Below, one piece after another: positions 27,074 through 36,727 of a DNA stretch of 64,000 nt. Both the position numbers and the translations under genes were made by a program. The stretch's first letter is position 1, and the number at the start of each line of letters is the position of its first letter. The notes under the pieces are model-generated. The model did no database searches. It was not told the DNA's origin and saw only the letters and a list, made by a program, of their open reading frames with translations. Source of the stretch: Acidobacteriota bacterium (lineage in GTDB: Bacteria; Acidobacteriota; UBA6911; JACQSX01). Location of the stretch: assembly GCA_016211105.1 (NCBI GenBank), contig JACQSX010000018.1, forward strand, positions 1-64,000, in the 5' to 3' direction.

Positions 27074-27934
27074 TTACGGAGAGAGATATTTCTTCAGGAA
27101 TCCGATCGTGCGGCTCCACGCGAGGTCCGCTGCTTCCTTGTTGTAGCGCGCCGCATTCGTGTTGTTGTTGAAGGCGTGATTCGCGCCCTCATACATGTAC
27201 ATCTGATAAAATTTATTGTTCGCCTTAAGCGCGGCTTCATAATCGGCAATACCGGCGTTGATTCGCTGGTCGAGCGAGGCATAATGAAGGAGGAGCGGAG
27301 CCGAGACCTTCGGCACGTCCGCAACCGGGAGCTGCGCGCCGTAGTAGGAGATGGCCGCATTGAGCGACGTGCCGGCAGCGGCAAGCCGGTTCACCATGCC
27401 GCCACCCCAGCAGAAGCCAACGACGCCGACCTTGCCCGTGGACCCCTCATGGCTCGCGAGGAACGGCACAGCGGCGGCAAGGCGCGCAACGGTCTCTCCG
27501 GCGTTCAGGCTGCCTATCATCTCGGTCGCCTTACTCTCGTCTGCGGGCGTTCCACCGAGGGGTGACAACGCGTCGGGCGCAAGGGCAAGGAAACCCTCGA
27601 CGGCCAGGCGCCGGGTGACGTCCTGGATGTGTGGGTTAAGGCCACGATTTTCATGAATTACGATGACGGCCGGGCGCTTTGCGCCATCCTTGAGTCGCGC
27701 CAGATAGCCTGTAATCTTGGCGCCTGCAGCGTCATACTCAACGCGTGAGATGGCCAAACGCTCGTCGTTCTCTGTGATGATCTGGGCTTGGGCATAGTTG
27801 TTCTGAAGAGCGGGCAAAAGCGCCAGCGCAGCCGCTGCCCCCCCCACAAGCTGCGCCAAGCGGTCGAGAAAATCCCGGCGGCTCATGTCCCCATGAGTGA
27901 ATTCGTCGTAGAGATCAATGATTTTCTGGTCCAA
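27074..27934 (-). CDS. Exported dienelactone hydrolase family protein
   Basis: 286 residues with a twin-arginine signal (SRRDFLDRLAQLVGG...QNNYAQA) some 25 residues from the start, then an alpha/beta-hydrolase domain of the DLH family: HENRGLNPHIQDVTRRLA, VGFCWGGGMVNRLAA with the nucleophile Cys, and late GANHAFNN with the His. Dienelactone hydrolases open lactone rings in aromatic breakdown; many members act on other esters. A TTG at 27934 behind AAAGGAGGAACAAA is a far better start than the upstream ATG of the ORF track. Confidence 0.88.
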   Translation of the reverse strand: MDQKIIDLYDEFTHGDMSRRDFLDRLAQLVGGAAAALALLPALQNNYAQAQIITENDERLAISRVEYDAAGAKITGYLARLKDGAKRPAVIVIHENRGLNPHIQDVTRRLAVEGFLALAPDALSPLGGTPADESKATEMIGSLNAGETVARLAAAVPFLASHEGSTGKVGVVGFCWGGGMVNRLAAAGTSLNAAISYYGAQLPVADVPKVSAPLLLHYASLDQRINAGIADYEAALKANNKFYQMYMYEGANHAFNNNTNAARYNKEAADLAWSRTIGFLKKYLSP

Positions 27935-28209
27935 TTTGTTCCTCCTTTCTTGGTCGGTGCGCCGCATATCGGGCATCGTGTGATGACTTGGTGTGCCACT
28001 TTAATAGGGAAGGCGAGGCGGTGCGGCCGCCAGGCACTTTCCCCACACGCTGGGCTAGGCGCACGCTATTGTTCACGGGCAACTCCTGCTTCTGGATGGC
28101 TCTTTCGTAGAGCGCCACAGTACGTTATGATGCCTATATCTAACGTAAGACCGTTGGAGAAACAAGGAAAATCCCAGTGGACCGCTTCTGGATATAGAGG
28201 TATTGAGTA

Positions 28210-29481
28210 GTGGTCAGCGCTTCCCGCGAATTTCAGGTCTTTGCAAAACCGGCTGGCCCCATCTGCAACCTGGACTGTCGCTATTGTTACTACCTGAAGA
28301 AGCAGAACCTCTATCCAAAGGTCGCGTCGTTCCGCATGCCGGACAGCCTCTTGGAGGAGTACATCGTCCAGCACATCAAAGCGTCCCAGGGCCCGGCAAT
28401 CACCTTTTCCTGGCATGGCGGAGAACCAACGGTCTTGGGTCTGGACTACTTTCGCAGGATTGTCGCGCTGCAGCGCAAGCACCAGCCTCCTGGCCGGCGC
28501 ATCCTCAATGGCGTGCAGACCAACGGGATTTTGCTCGACGAGGAATGGTGCCGCTTTTTTTCAGTGGAAGGCTTTGGCGTCGGGCTCAGCCTGGACGGCC
28601 CGGCGGAAATGCACGACCGGTACCGCGTGACCAAAGGCCAGGAGCCAACCCACAAGCAGACGATGCGCGCGTTCGAACTCTTGCAGCGGTACAAAATCCC
28701 ATGCGACATCCTGTGTGTGGTGCATGATCAAAATGTCCGGTACCCCACCCAAGTCTACCGGTTCTTCAAGGAGATCGGCGGTCAATACTTGGGGTTTCTT
28801 CCCCTCGTTGAGCCAATGGAAGACGCCGAGGGCGGCGTGAGCCCCCGCACGGCGCCAGCGGAAGTTTTCGGCACGTTTCTCTGCGCTATCTTCGACGATT
28901 GGATCCGGCAGGACACCAACCGGCTCGTGGTGCAGATATTCGAGGAGGCTTCTAGGCCGGCCCGCGGGCTGGAGCACTCACTCTGCATCTTTCGGGAGAC
29001 ATGCGGTGAAATCCCAGTGATCGAGCATAACGGCGACTTCTTTTCATGTGATCACTTCGTCGACGCAAAACACCGCTTGGGAAACATCCGCGAGACCCCA
29101 CTGGTGGAACTGCTGGAGAGCCCGGCGCAGAAAGCCTTCGGACAGGCCAAACGGGATACGTTACCCCGCTATTGTCAGGCATGTGAGGTCCGCGCCATGT
29201 GCAACGGCGGGTGCCCAAAGGATCGCTTCATCCAGGCGCCGGACGGCGAAGAGGGCCTGAACTACCTGTGCCCAGGATTGAAGCGTTTCTTCAGCTACAG
29301 CCGACCATGTCTACTAAAGCTGGCATCCCGGTCGCAAGCCAAGCTGCCACCCGAACGAGTAATGCGGCCAGCGGAGGCCACGCATGTAAAGCGTCTTGCA
29401 AAGACAAGTCGCAATGATCCTTGCCCCTGCGGCAGTGGCCGCAAGTACAAAAAATGTTGCCTTAGTACCTCGTATTTATGA
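28210..29481 (+). CDS. Anaerobic sulfatase-maturase-type radical SAM/SPASM protein with SEC-C tail
   Basis: 423 residues. The radical SAM motif is CNLDCRYCYYL, followed by FSWHGGEPTVLG and a SPASM region with CDHFVDAKHRLGN, YCQACEVRAMCNGGCPKDRF. These are marks of anSME enzymes that convert Cys/Ser to formylglycine in sulfatases. A C-terminal SEC-C zinc motif (DPCPCGSGRKYKKCC) is added. No sulfatase gene lies in this window. The final residues (LSTSYL) and the stop codon come from a repeat remnant. The start is GTG. Confidence 0.87.
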   Translation: MVSASREFQVFAKPAGPICNLDCRYCYYLKKQNLYPKVASFRMPDSLLEEYIVQHIKASQGPAITFSWHGGEPTVLGLDYFRRIVALQRKHQPPGRRILNGVQTNGILLDEEWCRFFSVEGFGVGLSLDGPAEMHDRYRVTKGQEPTHKQTMRAFELLQRYKIPCDILCVVHDQNVRYPTQVYRFFKEIGGQYLGFLPLVEPMEDAEGGVSPRTAPAEVFGTFLCAIFDDWIRQDTNRLVVQIFEEASRPARGLEHSLCIFRETCGEIPVIEHNGDFFSCDHFVDAKHRLGNIRETPLVELLESPAQKAFGQAKRDTLPRYCQACEVRAMCNGGCPKDRFIQAPDGEEGLNYLCPGLKRFFSYSRPCLLKLASRSQAKLPPERVMRPAEATHVKRLAKTSRNDPCPCGSGRKYKKCCLSTSYL

Positions 29482-29495
29482 ATCGAAGTACTAAG
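29461..29495. repeat. Minimal MITE remnant (two terminal repeats back to back)
   Basis: CTTAGTACCTCG joined to TATTTATGAATCGAAGTACTAAG: a left end fused to a right end of the MITE-like family, with the interior lost. It forms a near-perfect hairpin of 12-bp arms. It overlaps the last seven codons of the anSME-type gene and provides its TGA stop. Confidence 0.7.
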
Positions 29496-29677
29496 CAAAT
29501 GATTCCGTGCCAATCAATCCTGTGACATAAGTCCAGTGAAAGCGGGGTCGATTTGGCGCCATTGACAACCGGGTGCCGCGTCCCGACGAAAACGTTACAA
29601 GTTAGGTAATCCCCCTTCCCTGGAGCGGTATCCAATATATGGATGAAATCTTGATTGGCATTGAGGTGACAAACATC

Positions 29678-30325
29678 ATGTTTCCATTATTTGGCCGGAA
29701 AAGCCTTAAAAGGTTGCTACTTTCCCTTGTTTTTCTTTCCTTCTGCTTTGCCCCGACGCCAGTTGCGCAGGCGCAGGGAGACGGTCCAGAGCCCGGTGGC
29801 AGGTTTGAGATGCGCAATGTGCCGCCTCGGCGCCTTGAACGGCGACGCATGATGCCCGGGCGAGAAATGGGTCGTGCTCGGCTGCTTGCATTCCTGCTGC
29901 GGGCCGATGTCCAGCGGGAGTTGGGAATCACGGCAGAACAGCGGAAGAAACTCGAGGAAATCGTTTTCAGCACTCGCAAAGCTACCATTCAAGAGCGGGC
30001 AAACCTGGAGACGCATCGCCTGGAATTGACCCGATTGATGCGCGCGGAGAATCCAGACCGAGCCGCGATTAACAAGAAACTTCAAGAGGTCAGCGACGCC
30101 CGCCTGGCGTTGTCCCGTTCCCTGGTCAACGGTTTGTTGGATGGTCGCGCCGTGCTGACGAAAGAACAACATGACAAGATTACTCAGTTTCTCCAAAGAC
30201 GGTTGACTGAGAGAGTGAGAGGTGGGACCCCTGAGCCGGGGCCAATTCGACCGGATGGTCGTACTCCGGCTCCGCCGCGACGCAATGAACCCGCGCTACC
30301 CCCATTACGTCCTCCTGGAACCTAA
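29678..30325 (+). CDS. Spy/CpxP-like periplasmic protein
   Basis: 215 residues: signal peptide (RLLLSLVFLSFCFAPTPVAQAQ), an Arg-rich segment, then the helical LTxxQ-type core (RELGITAEQRKKLEEIVFS, VLTKEQHDKITQFL), and a Pro-rich tail. Spy/CpxP proteins are periplasmic chaperones or stress sensors, often tied to metal or envelope stress. ATG at 29678 lies behind GAGGTGA and gives a normal signal peptide. Confidence 0.78.
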   Translation: MFPLFGRKSLKRLLLSLVFLSFCFAPTPVAQAQGDGPEPGGRFEMRNVPPRRLERRRMMPGREMGRARLLAFLLRADVQRELGITAEQRKKLEEIVFSTRKATIQERANLETHRLELTRLMRAENPDRAAINKKLQEVSDARLALSRSLVNGLLDGRAVLTKEQHDKITQFLQRRLTERVRGGTPEPGPIRPDGRTPAPPRRNEPALPPLRPPGT

Positions 30326-30820
30326 AGCGTTTCAGCGACGGCGCTAGTCCAACTCCGTGCGACGTGGACGATGTTTGCATTCCTGAACCGGCGCGAGAAG
30401 GTCACACAATTGGATGGTTGTCCGGAGTTTCACAGGTCGGACAGCCTGCCAATTTGATGTTTACGTCTACCTCCACAACCGCGCCTACGCCAACTCTAAC
30501 GACCCGGCCGCAGCTACGCTGACGGGAGCGGTTTCGCCGCCGCGGTCGCTCCGGTCGCCGTGGACGTGCTCGTCATCATCGTAGCCATTGGTTGTTCCCG
30601 CAAATAAAAAGGAAGAACAGAATTCCCCTTGGGTACACAACTTGCTAGGCTAACAGGTGCAGTTCCCCCGGGCAGTTGCTGGGAGCTGGGATCGTTCGAT
30701 GTGAAACGGGGTTGTCGGCTATGATCGCCAGGCAAGGGTTTTGCTTTCGATGTCCCGAGCCCCTAAGGAGAACAGAATTCCCATTTCGTCCATCATCACG
30801 GGCTAATACAGAGGCATTCA
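30326..30820. other. 495-bp gap with a 14-bp direct repeat
   Basis: No gene is convincing here; the minus-strand ORF at 30514-30735 is low-complexity. AGAACAGAATTCCC occurs twice, at 30614-30627 and 30769-30782, each preceded by AAGGA. The second copy lies 39 bp before the acyl-CoA synthetase start. It may be a regulatory site or part of a duplicated segment. Confidence 0.35.
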
Positions 30821-33556
30821 ATGGAAGAGCCCCGCACGCCCACTACGCTGCCTCACAGCGGGAGGTATGACCGCCGCACCCTGAATTCGATCTTTGCGCC
30901 CAAGACGGTGGCCGTGATTGGCGCTACAGAGAAGCTCCTCAGTGTAGGACGCACCGTGTTGTGGAATCTCGTCAGCAATCCGTTTGGAGGTACGGTTTTC
31001 CCGGTAAACCCGAAGCGCACGAGCATTCTAGGGATCAAAGCTTACCCCAATATTGCGTCTGTTCCTGAAAAGGTGGATCTTGCCGTCGTGATTACTCCAG
31101 CCCCCACCGTACCAGCCATCATCGCAGAGTGCGTCGATGTAGGAGTGAAGGGAGCGATTGTCATCTCTGCTGGATTTAAGGAAAGCGGAGCAGCCGGCGC
31201 CGAGTTGGAGAAGCGAATCCTCAACGAAGTGCGCCGTGGAAAAATGTGGCTCATCGGGCCTAACTGTCTTGGCGTGATGAGCCCCGTCACTGGCCTGAAC
31301 GCAACATTCGCCAGCGCCATGGCCCGCCCCGGCAATGTGGGTTTTATCAGCCAAAGCGGCGCCCTCTGTACTGCGATCCTCGACTGGAGCTTGCGCGAGA
31401 ACGTCGGCTTCAGCGTCTTCGTATCGGTGGGCTCGATGCTCGACGTGGGATGGGGCGATCTCATCGATTACCTTGGCGATGACTCGCGTACCACCAGCAT
31501 CGTGATTTACATGGAAAGCGTCGGCGATGCGCGAGCCTTCCTTTCCGCGGCTCGAGAAGTGGCAATCAGCAAACCTGTCATCGTCATCAAGGCCGGACGA
31601 ACTGAAGCCGCAGCAAAGGCTGCAGCCTCCCACACGGGTTCACTTACCGGCAGTGACGAAGTTCTAGACGCCGCGTTCCGCCGCAGTGGAGTGTTGCGGG
31701 TGAACAACATATCGGATCTTTTTTACATGGCGGAGGTTCTAGCCAAGCAGCCGCGCCCTCGAGGGCCGCGCCTCACCATCGTCACCAATGCAGGCGGCCC
31801 TGGCGTGCTCGCTGCTGACGCGCTGATCGCAGGGGGCGGCGAACTAACTCCGTTGGCGCCGGAGACTACGGCAGGCCTCAATCAGCTTCTCCCGGACCAC
31901 TGGAGTCACAACAACCCGATTGATATTCTCGGCGACGCCGATGTAGAGCGATACGCAAAGGCCATCGAGATCGCTGCAAAAGACCCAAACGGCAATGGGA
32001 TCCTGGTAATTCTGGCGCCTCAGGGCTTGACCGACCCGACGCAGACAGCCGAGCGATTGAAAAGATACGCGAGACTGGAAGGCAAACCAATCCTTGCTTC
32101 TTGGATGGGGGGCTCGGACGTCACAGCGGGGGAGGCAATTCTCAATCGGGCCAATATCCCGACCTTTCCCTACCCGGATACAGCGGCTCGCCTGTTCAAT
32201 TACATGTGGCGTTACAGTTATAACCTGCGCGGGCTCTACGAAACACCCATGCTACCGGCGAATTCCAATGGAGGTAATTCGGACCGCGCTCAGGTTGCCG
32301 ACCTCATTGAAACTACTCGCAGCTCCGGTCGGACGATTCTCACGGAAGTGGAATCCAAACAATTATTGAGCAGTTACGGCATTCCCACGGTCCCGACGCG
32401 CCTGGCCGCCAATGAAGACCAGGCGATCCAATTTGCAGACGAAATTGGATATCCGGTCGTTCTGAAGCTTTCTTCTGAAACCGTGACTCACAAAACGGAG
32501 GTGGGGGGCGTCGAGCTGAATCTTAACGGACCAGACGCCGTTCGAAGCGCCTATGGCGCAATCCAGTCATCCGTGTCCGAAAAGGTTGGTGCGGAACATT
32601 TTCTGGGAGTCACCGTTCAACCCATGATCCGATCCGAGGGGTATGAACTCATTATCGGCAGTAGTCTAGATCCTCAATTTGGCCCGGTGTTGCTCTTTGG
32701 GTCCGGCGGGCAGTTGGTAGAGGTGTACAAAGATCGCGCGCTAGCCCTTCCGCCGCTCAATACGACTTTGGCCCGGCGCATGATGGAACAGACAAGGATC
32801 TTTAAGGCTTTAAAGGGAGTTCGCGGCCGCAAGCCGATGGATCTCGCCGCGTTGCAACAACTGATGGTCCGGTTCAGTCAACTGGTCGTGGAACAACGTT
32901 GGATCAAGGAGATCGACATCAATCCGCTGTTGGCTTCACCGGAGCAATTGATCGCGCTCGATGCCCGCGTGATTCTCCACCCATCCGATGCGCGCGAGGA
33001 TCAACTCCCCAAACCCGCCATCCGTCCTTATCCAACTCAATACGTGAAGCCATGGACAACAAAGAACGGGCTGAAGGTGGTGATCCGTCCCATCCGCCCG
33101 GAAGATGAGCCACTCATGGTTAAGTTTCACCAAACACTTTCCGAGCGCACGGTTTATCTCCGGTACTTTCACATGGTGAAGCTGAGCCAGCGCGTCGCGC
33201 ATGAGAGGCTTACACGCATCTGCTTTATTGATTACGACCGGGAGATGGCCCTGGTCGCCGAACACAAAAATCCGCAGACTGCAGAACGGGAGATTCTGGG
33301 CCTGGGACGGCTGACGAAGAGTGGGCCGAACGAAGCTGAATTCGGCATTCTGGTAACCGACCAATTTCAGGGCCAAGGATTGGGTACGGAGTTGCTGCAT
33401 CGATTGGTAGAGGTCGGTCGCGCTGAGAAACTTCGCCGTATTGTCGCCAATATTCTCCCTGAGAACCACGACATGCAACGAGTCAGCGAAAAAGTCGGTT
33501 TCCGCGTCCGTTACGCCGTAGCGGATCAAGTGATCAAAGCGGAAATTGATTTGTAA
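30821..33556 (+). CDS. NDP-forming acyl-CoA synthetase fused to GNAT acetyltransferase (PatZ-like)
   Basis: 911 residues: CoA-binding domain ([17 protein letters not shown]), succinyl-CoA-ligase-like domains with the phospho-His region [18 protein letters not shown], an ATP-grasp domain ([22 protein letters not shown]), and a C-terminal GNAT domain (~745-911, [21 protein letters not shown]). This is the layout of protein lysine acetyltransferases such as Pat/PatZ, which acetylate metabolic enzymes including acetyl-CoA synthetase. The synthetase core keeps its His, so catalysis by that part is possible. Confidence 0.92.
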   Translation: MEEPRTPTTLPHSGRYDRRTLNSIFAPKTVAVIGATEKLLSVGRTVLWNLVSNPFGGTVFPVNPKRTSILGIKAYPNIASVPEKVDLAVVITPAPTVPAIIAECVDVGVKGAIVISAGFKESGAAGAELEKRILNEVRRGKMWLIGPNCLGVMSPVTGLNATFASAMARPGNVGFISQSGALCTAILDWSLRENVGFSVFVSVGSMLDVGWGDLIDYLGDDSRTTSIVIYMESVGDARAFLSAAREVAISKPVIVIKAGRTEAAAKAAASHTGSLTGSDEVLDAAFRRSGVLRVNNISDLFYMAEVLAKQPRPRGPRLTIVTNAGGPGVLAADALIAGGGELTPLAPETTAGLNQLLPDHWSHNNPIDILGDADVERYAKAIEIAAKDPNGNGILVILAPQGLTDPTQTAERLKRYARLEGKPILASWMGGSDVTAGEAILNRANIPTFPYPDTAARLFNYMWRYSYNLRGLYETPMLPANSNGGNSDRAQVADLIETTRSSGRTILTEVESKQLLSSYGIPTVPTRLAANEDQAIQFADEIGYPVVLKLSSETVTHKTEVGGVELNLNGPDAVRSAYGAIQSSVSEKVGAEHFLGVTVQPMIRSEGYELIIGSSLDPQFGPVLLFGSGGQLVEVYKDRALALPPLNTTLARRMMEQTRIFKALKGVRGRKPMDLAALQQLMVRFSQLVVEQRWIKEIDINPLLASPEQLIALDARVILHPSDAREDQLPKPAIRPYPTQYVKPWTTKNGLKVVIRPIRPEDEPLMVKFHQTLSERTVYLRYFHMVKLSQRVAHERLTRICFIDYDREMALVAEHKNPQTAEREILGLGRLTKSGPNEAEFGILVTDQFQGQGLGTELLHRLVEVGRAEKLRRIVANILPENHDMQRVSEKVGFRVRYAVADQVIKAEIDL

Positions 33557-33672
33557 GCCTGACAGGAGCGATCACTTTTAGGCTGAAAACCTCCTCCCGT
33601 GCTCCATGCGGTGAAAAGCGCCCGAGCGATATCGTTCTCAGAAAAAAAATCGCCGGCGTGCGCACCCGCTGT

Positions 33673-34617
33673 TCACGGTCTCACAATCCATACCGAGCAG
33701 GGCGCTCCATGCAAAACATGAGTAGAAACGCTCCCCAGGAAAAATCTCTCGATCGCGCTTTTCCCCTTGGCGCCAAGCATGATAACGTCCGCGCCCAGTT
33801 CGCCAGCAGCCTTCAGAACCTGTTCCGCGGGATCGCCATCGCGTATTTGAGCTGAGACATTCGTGGCTGTTATTCCGATTTCCTGCACTGCCTGATTCGC
33901 TGCCAGTTCGGCGGCTTGTCGCTCTTCCTCCCAAACCTCCGTCAACAGACGCAGCGAAGCGCTGTCGAAACCGTAGCGGGACAATTCCGGGACCACGGTC
34001 AGGACCCTGACAGCAACACCAGCTCCAAGTGGTAGGGACTTTAAGGTTTGCAGTGCCGCGCTTGCATCCGGCGAACCATCATATGCCAAAAGCACCCGCA
34101 ACCCGGCATCGTCGTGCTTCTCAGGCGTCAACAGATCGGCAGGTCGCTCGCTACCCTCCCGCCGCAGTTTAACAATTAGGACCGAGCAGGGCGCATGCTT
34201 GACCACTTGTTGCGAAACACTGCCCAGGAGCAACCCCCGGAATTCGCCCAGACCACGCGAACCGATCACTAAAAGGTCAGACGGCAGTTCTCTACAAGCG
34301 GCGACAATCTGATCAGAAACGTGACCCTCACGCATTGTTGTGTTCACTGCGAGACCTCGAGTGCGAAGACGTTGCTCCTCACGCAGCAACAACCGGTGCG
34401 CCCCTTCTCGCAACTTGGTTCGGAACCCCTCGAAAGCTTCGCTAATCTGCTTGCCGATGATGGGATGCTCCGCCGCAAACAGAGGTCGAACCGGTTCTAC
34501 TACGGCCAGCAACGTGACCTCACTACCGTCAGGGAGCGGCAACCGCGGCAATAAGTCGACCGCAGCTTCCGAATATTTCGATCCGTCCGTCGCTAACAAA
34601 ACCTTCATTGGGAACAT
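33673..34617 (-). CDS. Tandem universal stress protein (two UspA domains)
   Basis: About 314 residues, two Usp domains in tandem. Each starts with a V-L-L-A-x-D-G strand (VLLATDGSKYSEAA, VLLAYDGSPDASAA) and ends in an ATP-binding loop of the G-x2-G-x9-G-S type (GSRGLGEFRGLLLGSVS and GAKGKSAIERFFLGSVS). Both halves should therefore bind ATP. ATG at 34617 or 34608 is likely; the ORF-track start at 34668 adds an atypical leader. It is divergent from leucine dehydrogenase. Confidence 0.9.
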   Translation of the reverse strand: MFPMKVLLATDGSKYSEAAVDLLPRLPLPDGSEVTLLAVVEPVRPLFAAEHPIIGKQISEAFEGFRTKLREGAHRLLLREEQRLRTRGLAVNTTMREGHVSDQIVAACRELPSDLLVIGSRGLGEFRGLLLGSVSQQVVKHAPCSVLIVKLRREGSERPADLLTPEKHDDAGLRVLLAYDGSPDASAALQTLKSLPLGAGVAVRVLTVVPELSRYGFDSASLRLLTEVWEEERQAAELAANQAVQEIGITATNVSAQIRDGDPAEQVLKAAGELGADVIMLGAKGKSAIERFFLGSVSTHVLHGAPCSVWIVRP

Positions 34618-34697
34618 CCCCGCCCGCAGAGATACCTGAAACTTGCCGGGTCGTTCATCTCCGTTCAAGATGGAAGTTCATTTGCGATCGTTAAAAT

Positions 34698-34714
34698 CTG
34701 GCACACTTTCTGCC
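34698..34714 (+). promoter_or_regulatory. Sigma-54-type -24/-12 promoter upstream of leucine dehydrogenase
   Basis: CTGGCACACTTTCTGCC: GG at 34700-34701 and GC at 34712-34713 are separated by the required 10 bp, and TGGCAC is the exact -24 core. The leader to the gene start would be about 155 nt, leaving room for other elements. Confidence 0.45.
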
Positions 34715-34878
34715 TTCTCATGGATACGTCTCCGCACCTTAACTGCGTATCATAGCTGACTGGTGGCCATGACGGTGATACATTTTCAGAAGAAAAGAGG
34801 TAAGAATTCAACGTTCAAGTTCCGAGCCGAAACGTCTACCAAGCGGGACTAATGGCTAAACAATGTGAGGAAAAAACC

Positions 34879-35988
34879 ATGACAATCTTTACCGATAAAA
34901 TGGAAGAATTCGGACACGAACAGCTCATCTTCTGCCAAAACAAGGACGTGGGGCTGCGGGCAATCATCGCCATCCACGATACGACCTTGGGACCTGCCCT
35001 TGGGGGTACAAGGATGTGGCCTTACGAAACCGAGGAGGAAGCGATCATAGACGCATTGCGTCTGGCACGCGGCATGACCTCCAAGGCTGCCGCGGCAGGC
35101 TTGAACCTGGGCGGCGGCAAAGCAGTGATTATCGGCAATTCGAAGACCGATAAATCCGAAGCGTTGTTCCGAGCCATGGGTCGCTTCGTCGAGAGTCTTC
35201 AGGGGCGGTTCATCACCGGCGAAGATGTAGGGATCGATGTGAATGACATCGAGTATATGTATATGGAAACCCGCTGCGTCGTCGGACTTTCAAGAGCGCA
35301 CGGTGGAGGGGGGGACCCTTCGGTGGTCACTGCTTTCGGCTTAGTGCAAGGGATGAGAGCTTGCACCAGAGAAAAATTCGGCTCAGAATCACTTCAGGGT
35401 TTAACTGTAGCGTTGCAGGGGCTGGGGAACGTTGGCTACCATTTGGCTAAGTTTTTAACCGACCACCGGGTGAAGGTCATCGGCACGGATATCGACGATG
35501 AAAAGGTGCGCCGCGCGGTGGATCAACTGGGAATCGTGCCAGTGAAGCCGGATGAGATCTACCAACTCCACGCCGACATCTTTGCTCCTTGCGCCCTGGG
35601 CGGCATTATCAACGATGAGACCATTCCTCAATTCAAATTCAAGATCATCGCCGGCTCCGCTAATAATCAACTGCAGGAAGACCGGCACGGCGACGACTTG
35701 CAGCGACGCCAAATCCTGTATGCGCCCGACTACGTCATCAATGCCGGCGGATTGATCAACGTGTTTGTCGAACTGGAAGGCTATGACCGCGAGCGGGCGC
35801 TGCGCATGACGCGGAGTATTTACTACAATTTGACCCGGGTGTTCGAGATCGCGCGGCGCGAGAACGTCCCTACATCGAAAGCGGCAGACCGGTTAGTCGA
35901 CCAGCGCATCAACACGGTAAAACAACTAAAGAACATGTACACCGGTCACAGCCTCCACCGCCAGCGCTGGGAAACAAGGAGGATGTGA
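34879..35988 (+). CDS. Leucine dehydrogenase (Glu/Leu/Phe/Val dehydrogenase family)
   Basis: 369 residues. Substrate-binding GPALGGTRMWPY, catalytic Lys region MTSKAAAAGLNLGGGKAVI, and Rossmann fold GLTVALQGLGNVGYHLAKFL. This is the short amino-acid dehydrogenase type that deaminates branched-chain amino acids with NAD+. ATG at 34879 stands behind GTGAGGAAAAAACC; the ORF-track start is 9 codons upstream. It is followed 2 bp later by a small membrane gene, probably as an operon. Confidence 0.9.
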   Translation: MTIFTDKMEEFGHEQLIFCQNKDVGLRAIIAIHDTTLGPALGGTRMWPYETEEEAIIDALRLARGMTSKAAAAGLNLGGGKAVIIGNSKTDKSEALFRAMGRFVESLQGRFITGEDVGIDVNDIEYMYMETRCVVGLSRAHGGGGDPSVVTAFGLVQGMRACTREKFGSESLQGLTVALQGLGNVGYHLAKFLTDHRVKVIGTDIDDEKVRRAVDQLGIVPVKPDEIYQLHADIFAPCALGGIINDETIPQFKFKIIAGSANNQLQEDRHGDDLQRRQILYAPDYVINAGGLINVFVELEGYDRERALRMTRSIYYNLTRVFEIARRENVPTSKAADRLVDQRINTVKQLKNMYTGHSLHRQRWETRRM

Positions 35989-35990
35989 TC

Positions 35991-36350
35991 GTGAGATTTT
36001 TGATTCGCCTGCTGGTCAATGCGGCGGCTTTATGGGTAGCGGTCCGACTCATCCCGGGAATCGCCTATCAAGGCGGCTGGATTCCATTCCTCGGCGTCGC
36101 GTTGGTCTTTGGTGTTCTGAATGCTTTTGTCCGGCCAATTGTGAAACTCCTGACGCTGCCTCTGCTGCTTCTCACTTTAGGCCTCTTTACGCTGGTCATC
36201 AACGGATTCATGCTTTGGCTCACCGCTGCCCTCTCGGGCGTTCTTGGATTGCACTTCCACGTCTCGGGTTTCTGGCCTGCGCTTTGGGGAGCCCTGGTGG
36301 TAAGCATTGTGAGCACCTTCCTTTCAGCGTTTCTTGCAACCGAAGCTTGA
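35991..36350 (+). CDS. Phage-holin-4-2-like (YvlD) membrane protein
   Basis: 119 residues, four hydrophobic segments, with NAFVRPIVKLLTLPLLLLTLGLFTLVIN, the diagnostic run of the PF04020 family. Despite the family name these proteins are common chromosomal membrane proteins without known lysis function. GTG at 35991 with AAGGAGG 8 bp upstream is the best start. Confidence 0.85.
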   Translation: MRFLIRLLVNAAALWVAVRLIPGIAYQGGWIPFLGVALVFGVLNAFVRPIVKLLTLPLLLLTLGLFTLVINGFMLWLTAALSGVLGLHFHVSGFWPALWGALVVSIVSTFLSAFLATEA

Positions 36351-36657
36351 CGCTCTAAGCGGTCCCTCAATCCCGAGCCGCGGTACTGGAATCCTCCAAC
36401 GTTGAAAGGACGGGGGGCTGACGGTAACGGTTGGGAAGGTAAGAAGGGATCCGGGCCCCCCGGCAATTCTACTTCTGCCCAGGCATAGGCAAATTATGTG
36501 CCAAAGTTGCTGTTCTCCTGAGTCTTCTCTCGGCGTTGAATTTAGCCTTCATTAATCTCCAGGAGCAATCCCTTTGCCGAAGAGACAGGGTGGAATCGCC
36601 CATCGGATTGGGTCAGATCCCCCGCTTGGCGGAGGATTTCGCCCCTCGGTCTTTGCC

Positions 36658-36673
36658 TGGTACATTGATTGCT
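36658..36673 (+). promoter_or_regulatory. Sigma-54-type -24/-12 promoter upstream of HAD-ATPase fusion
   Basis: TGGTACATTGATTGCT: GG and GC 10 bp apart, TTGCT exact at -12, one change in the -24 core (TGGtAC). The expected start is about 44 nt before the GTG of the next gene. The rest of the 36351-36727 gap shows nothing recognised. Confidence 0.5.
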
Positions 36674-36727
36674 TAAATGCTTGTGGAGGGCAGCGGCGAC
36701 CGTAAACGCGACAGGATTGAATAAACC

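Noticed and set aside
27977-28209. Sigma-54 site TGGCACACCAAGTCAT upstream of the dienelactone hydrolase gene
   Set aside because: The -24 core matches but the -12 TTGC is absent.
33557-33672. Rho-independent terminator between the PatZ-like and USP genes
   Set aside because: There is an A8/T8 run but no clean GC-rich stem directly before it in either direction.
35991-36350. Prophage holin
   Set aside because: The family name is misleading; no other phage genes are near and the family is widespread on chromosomes.
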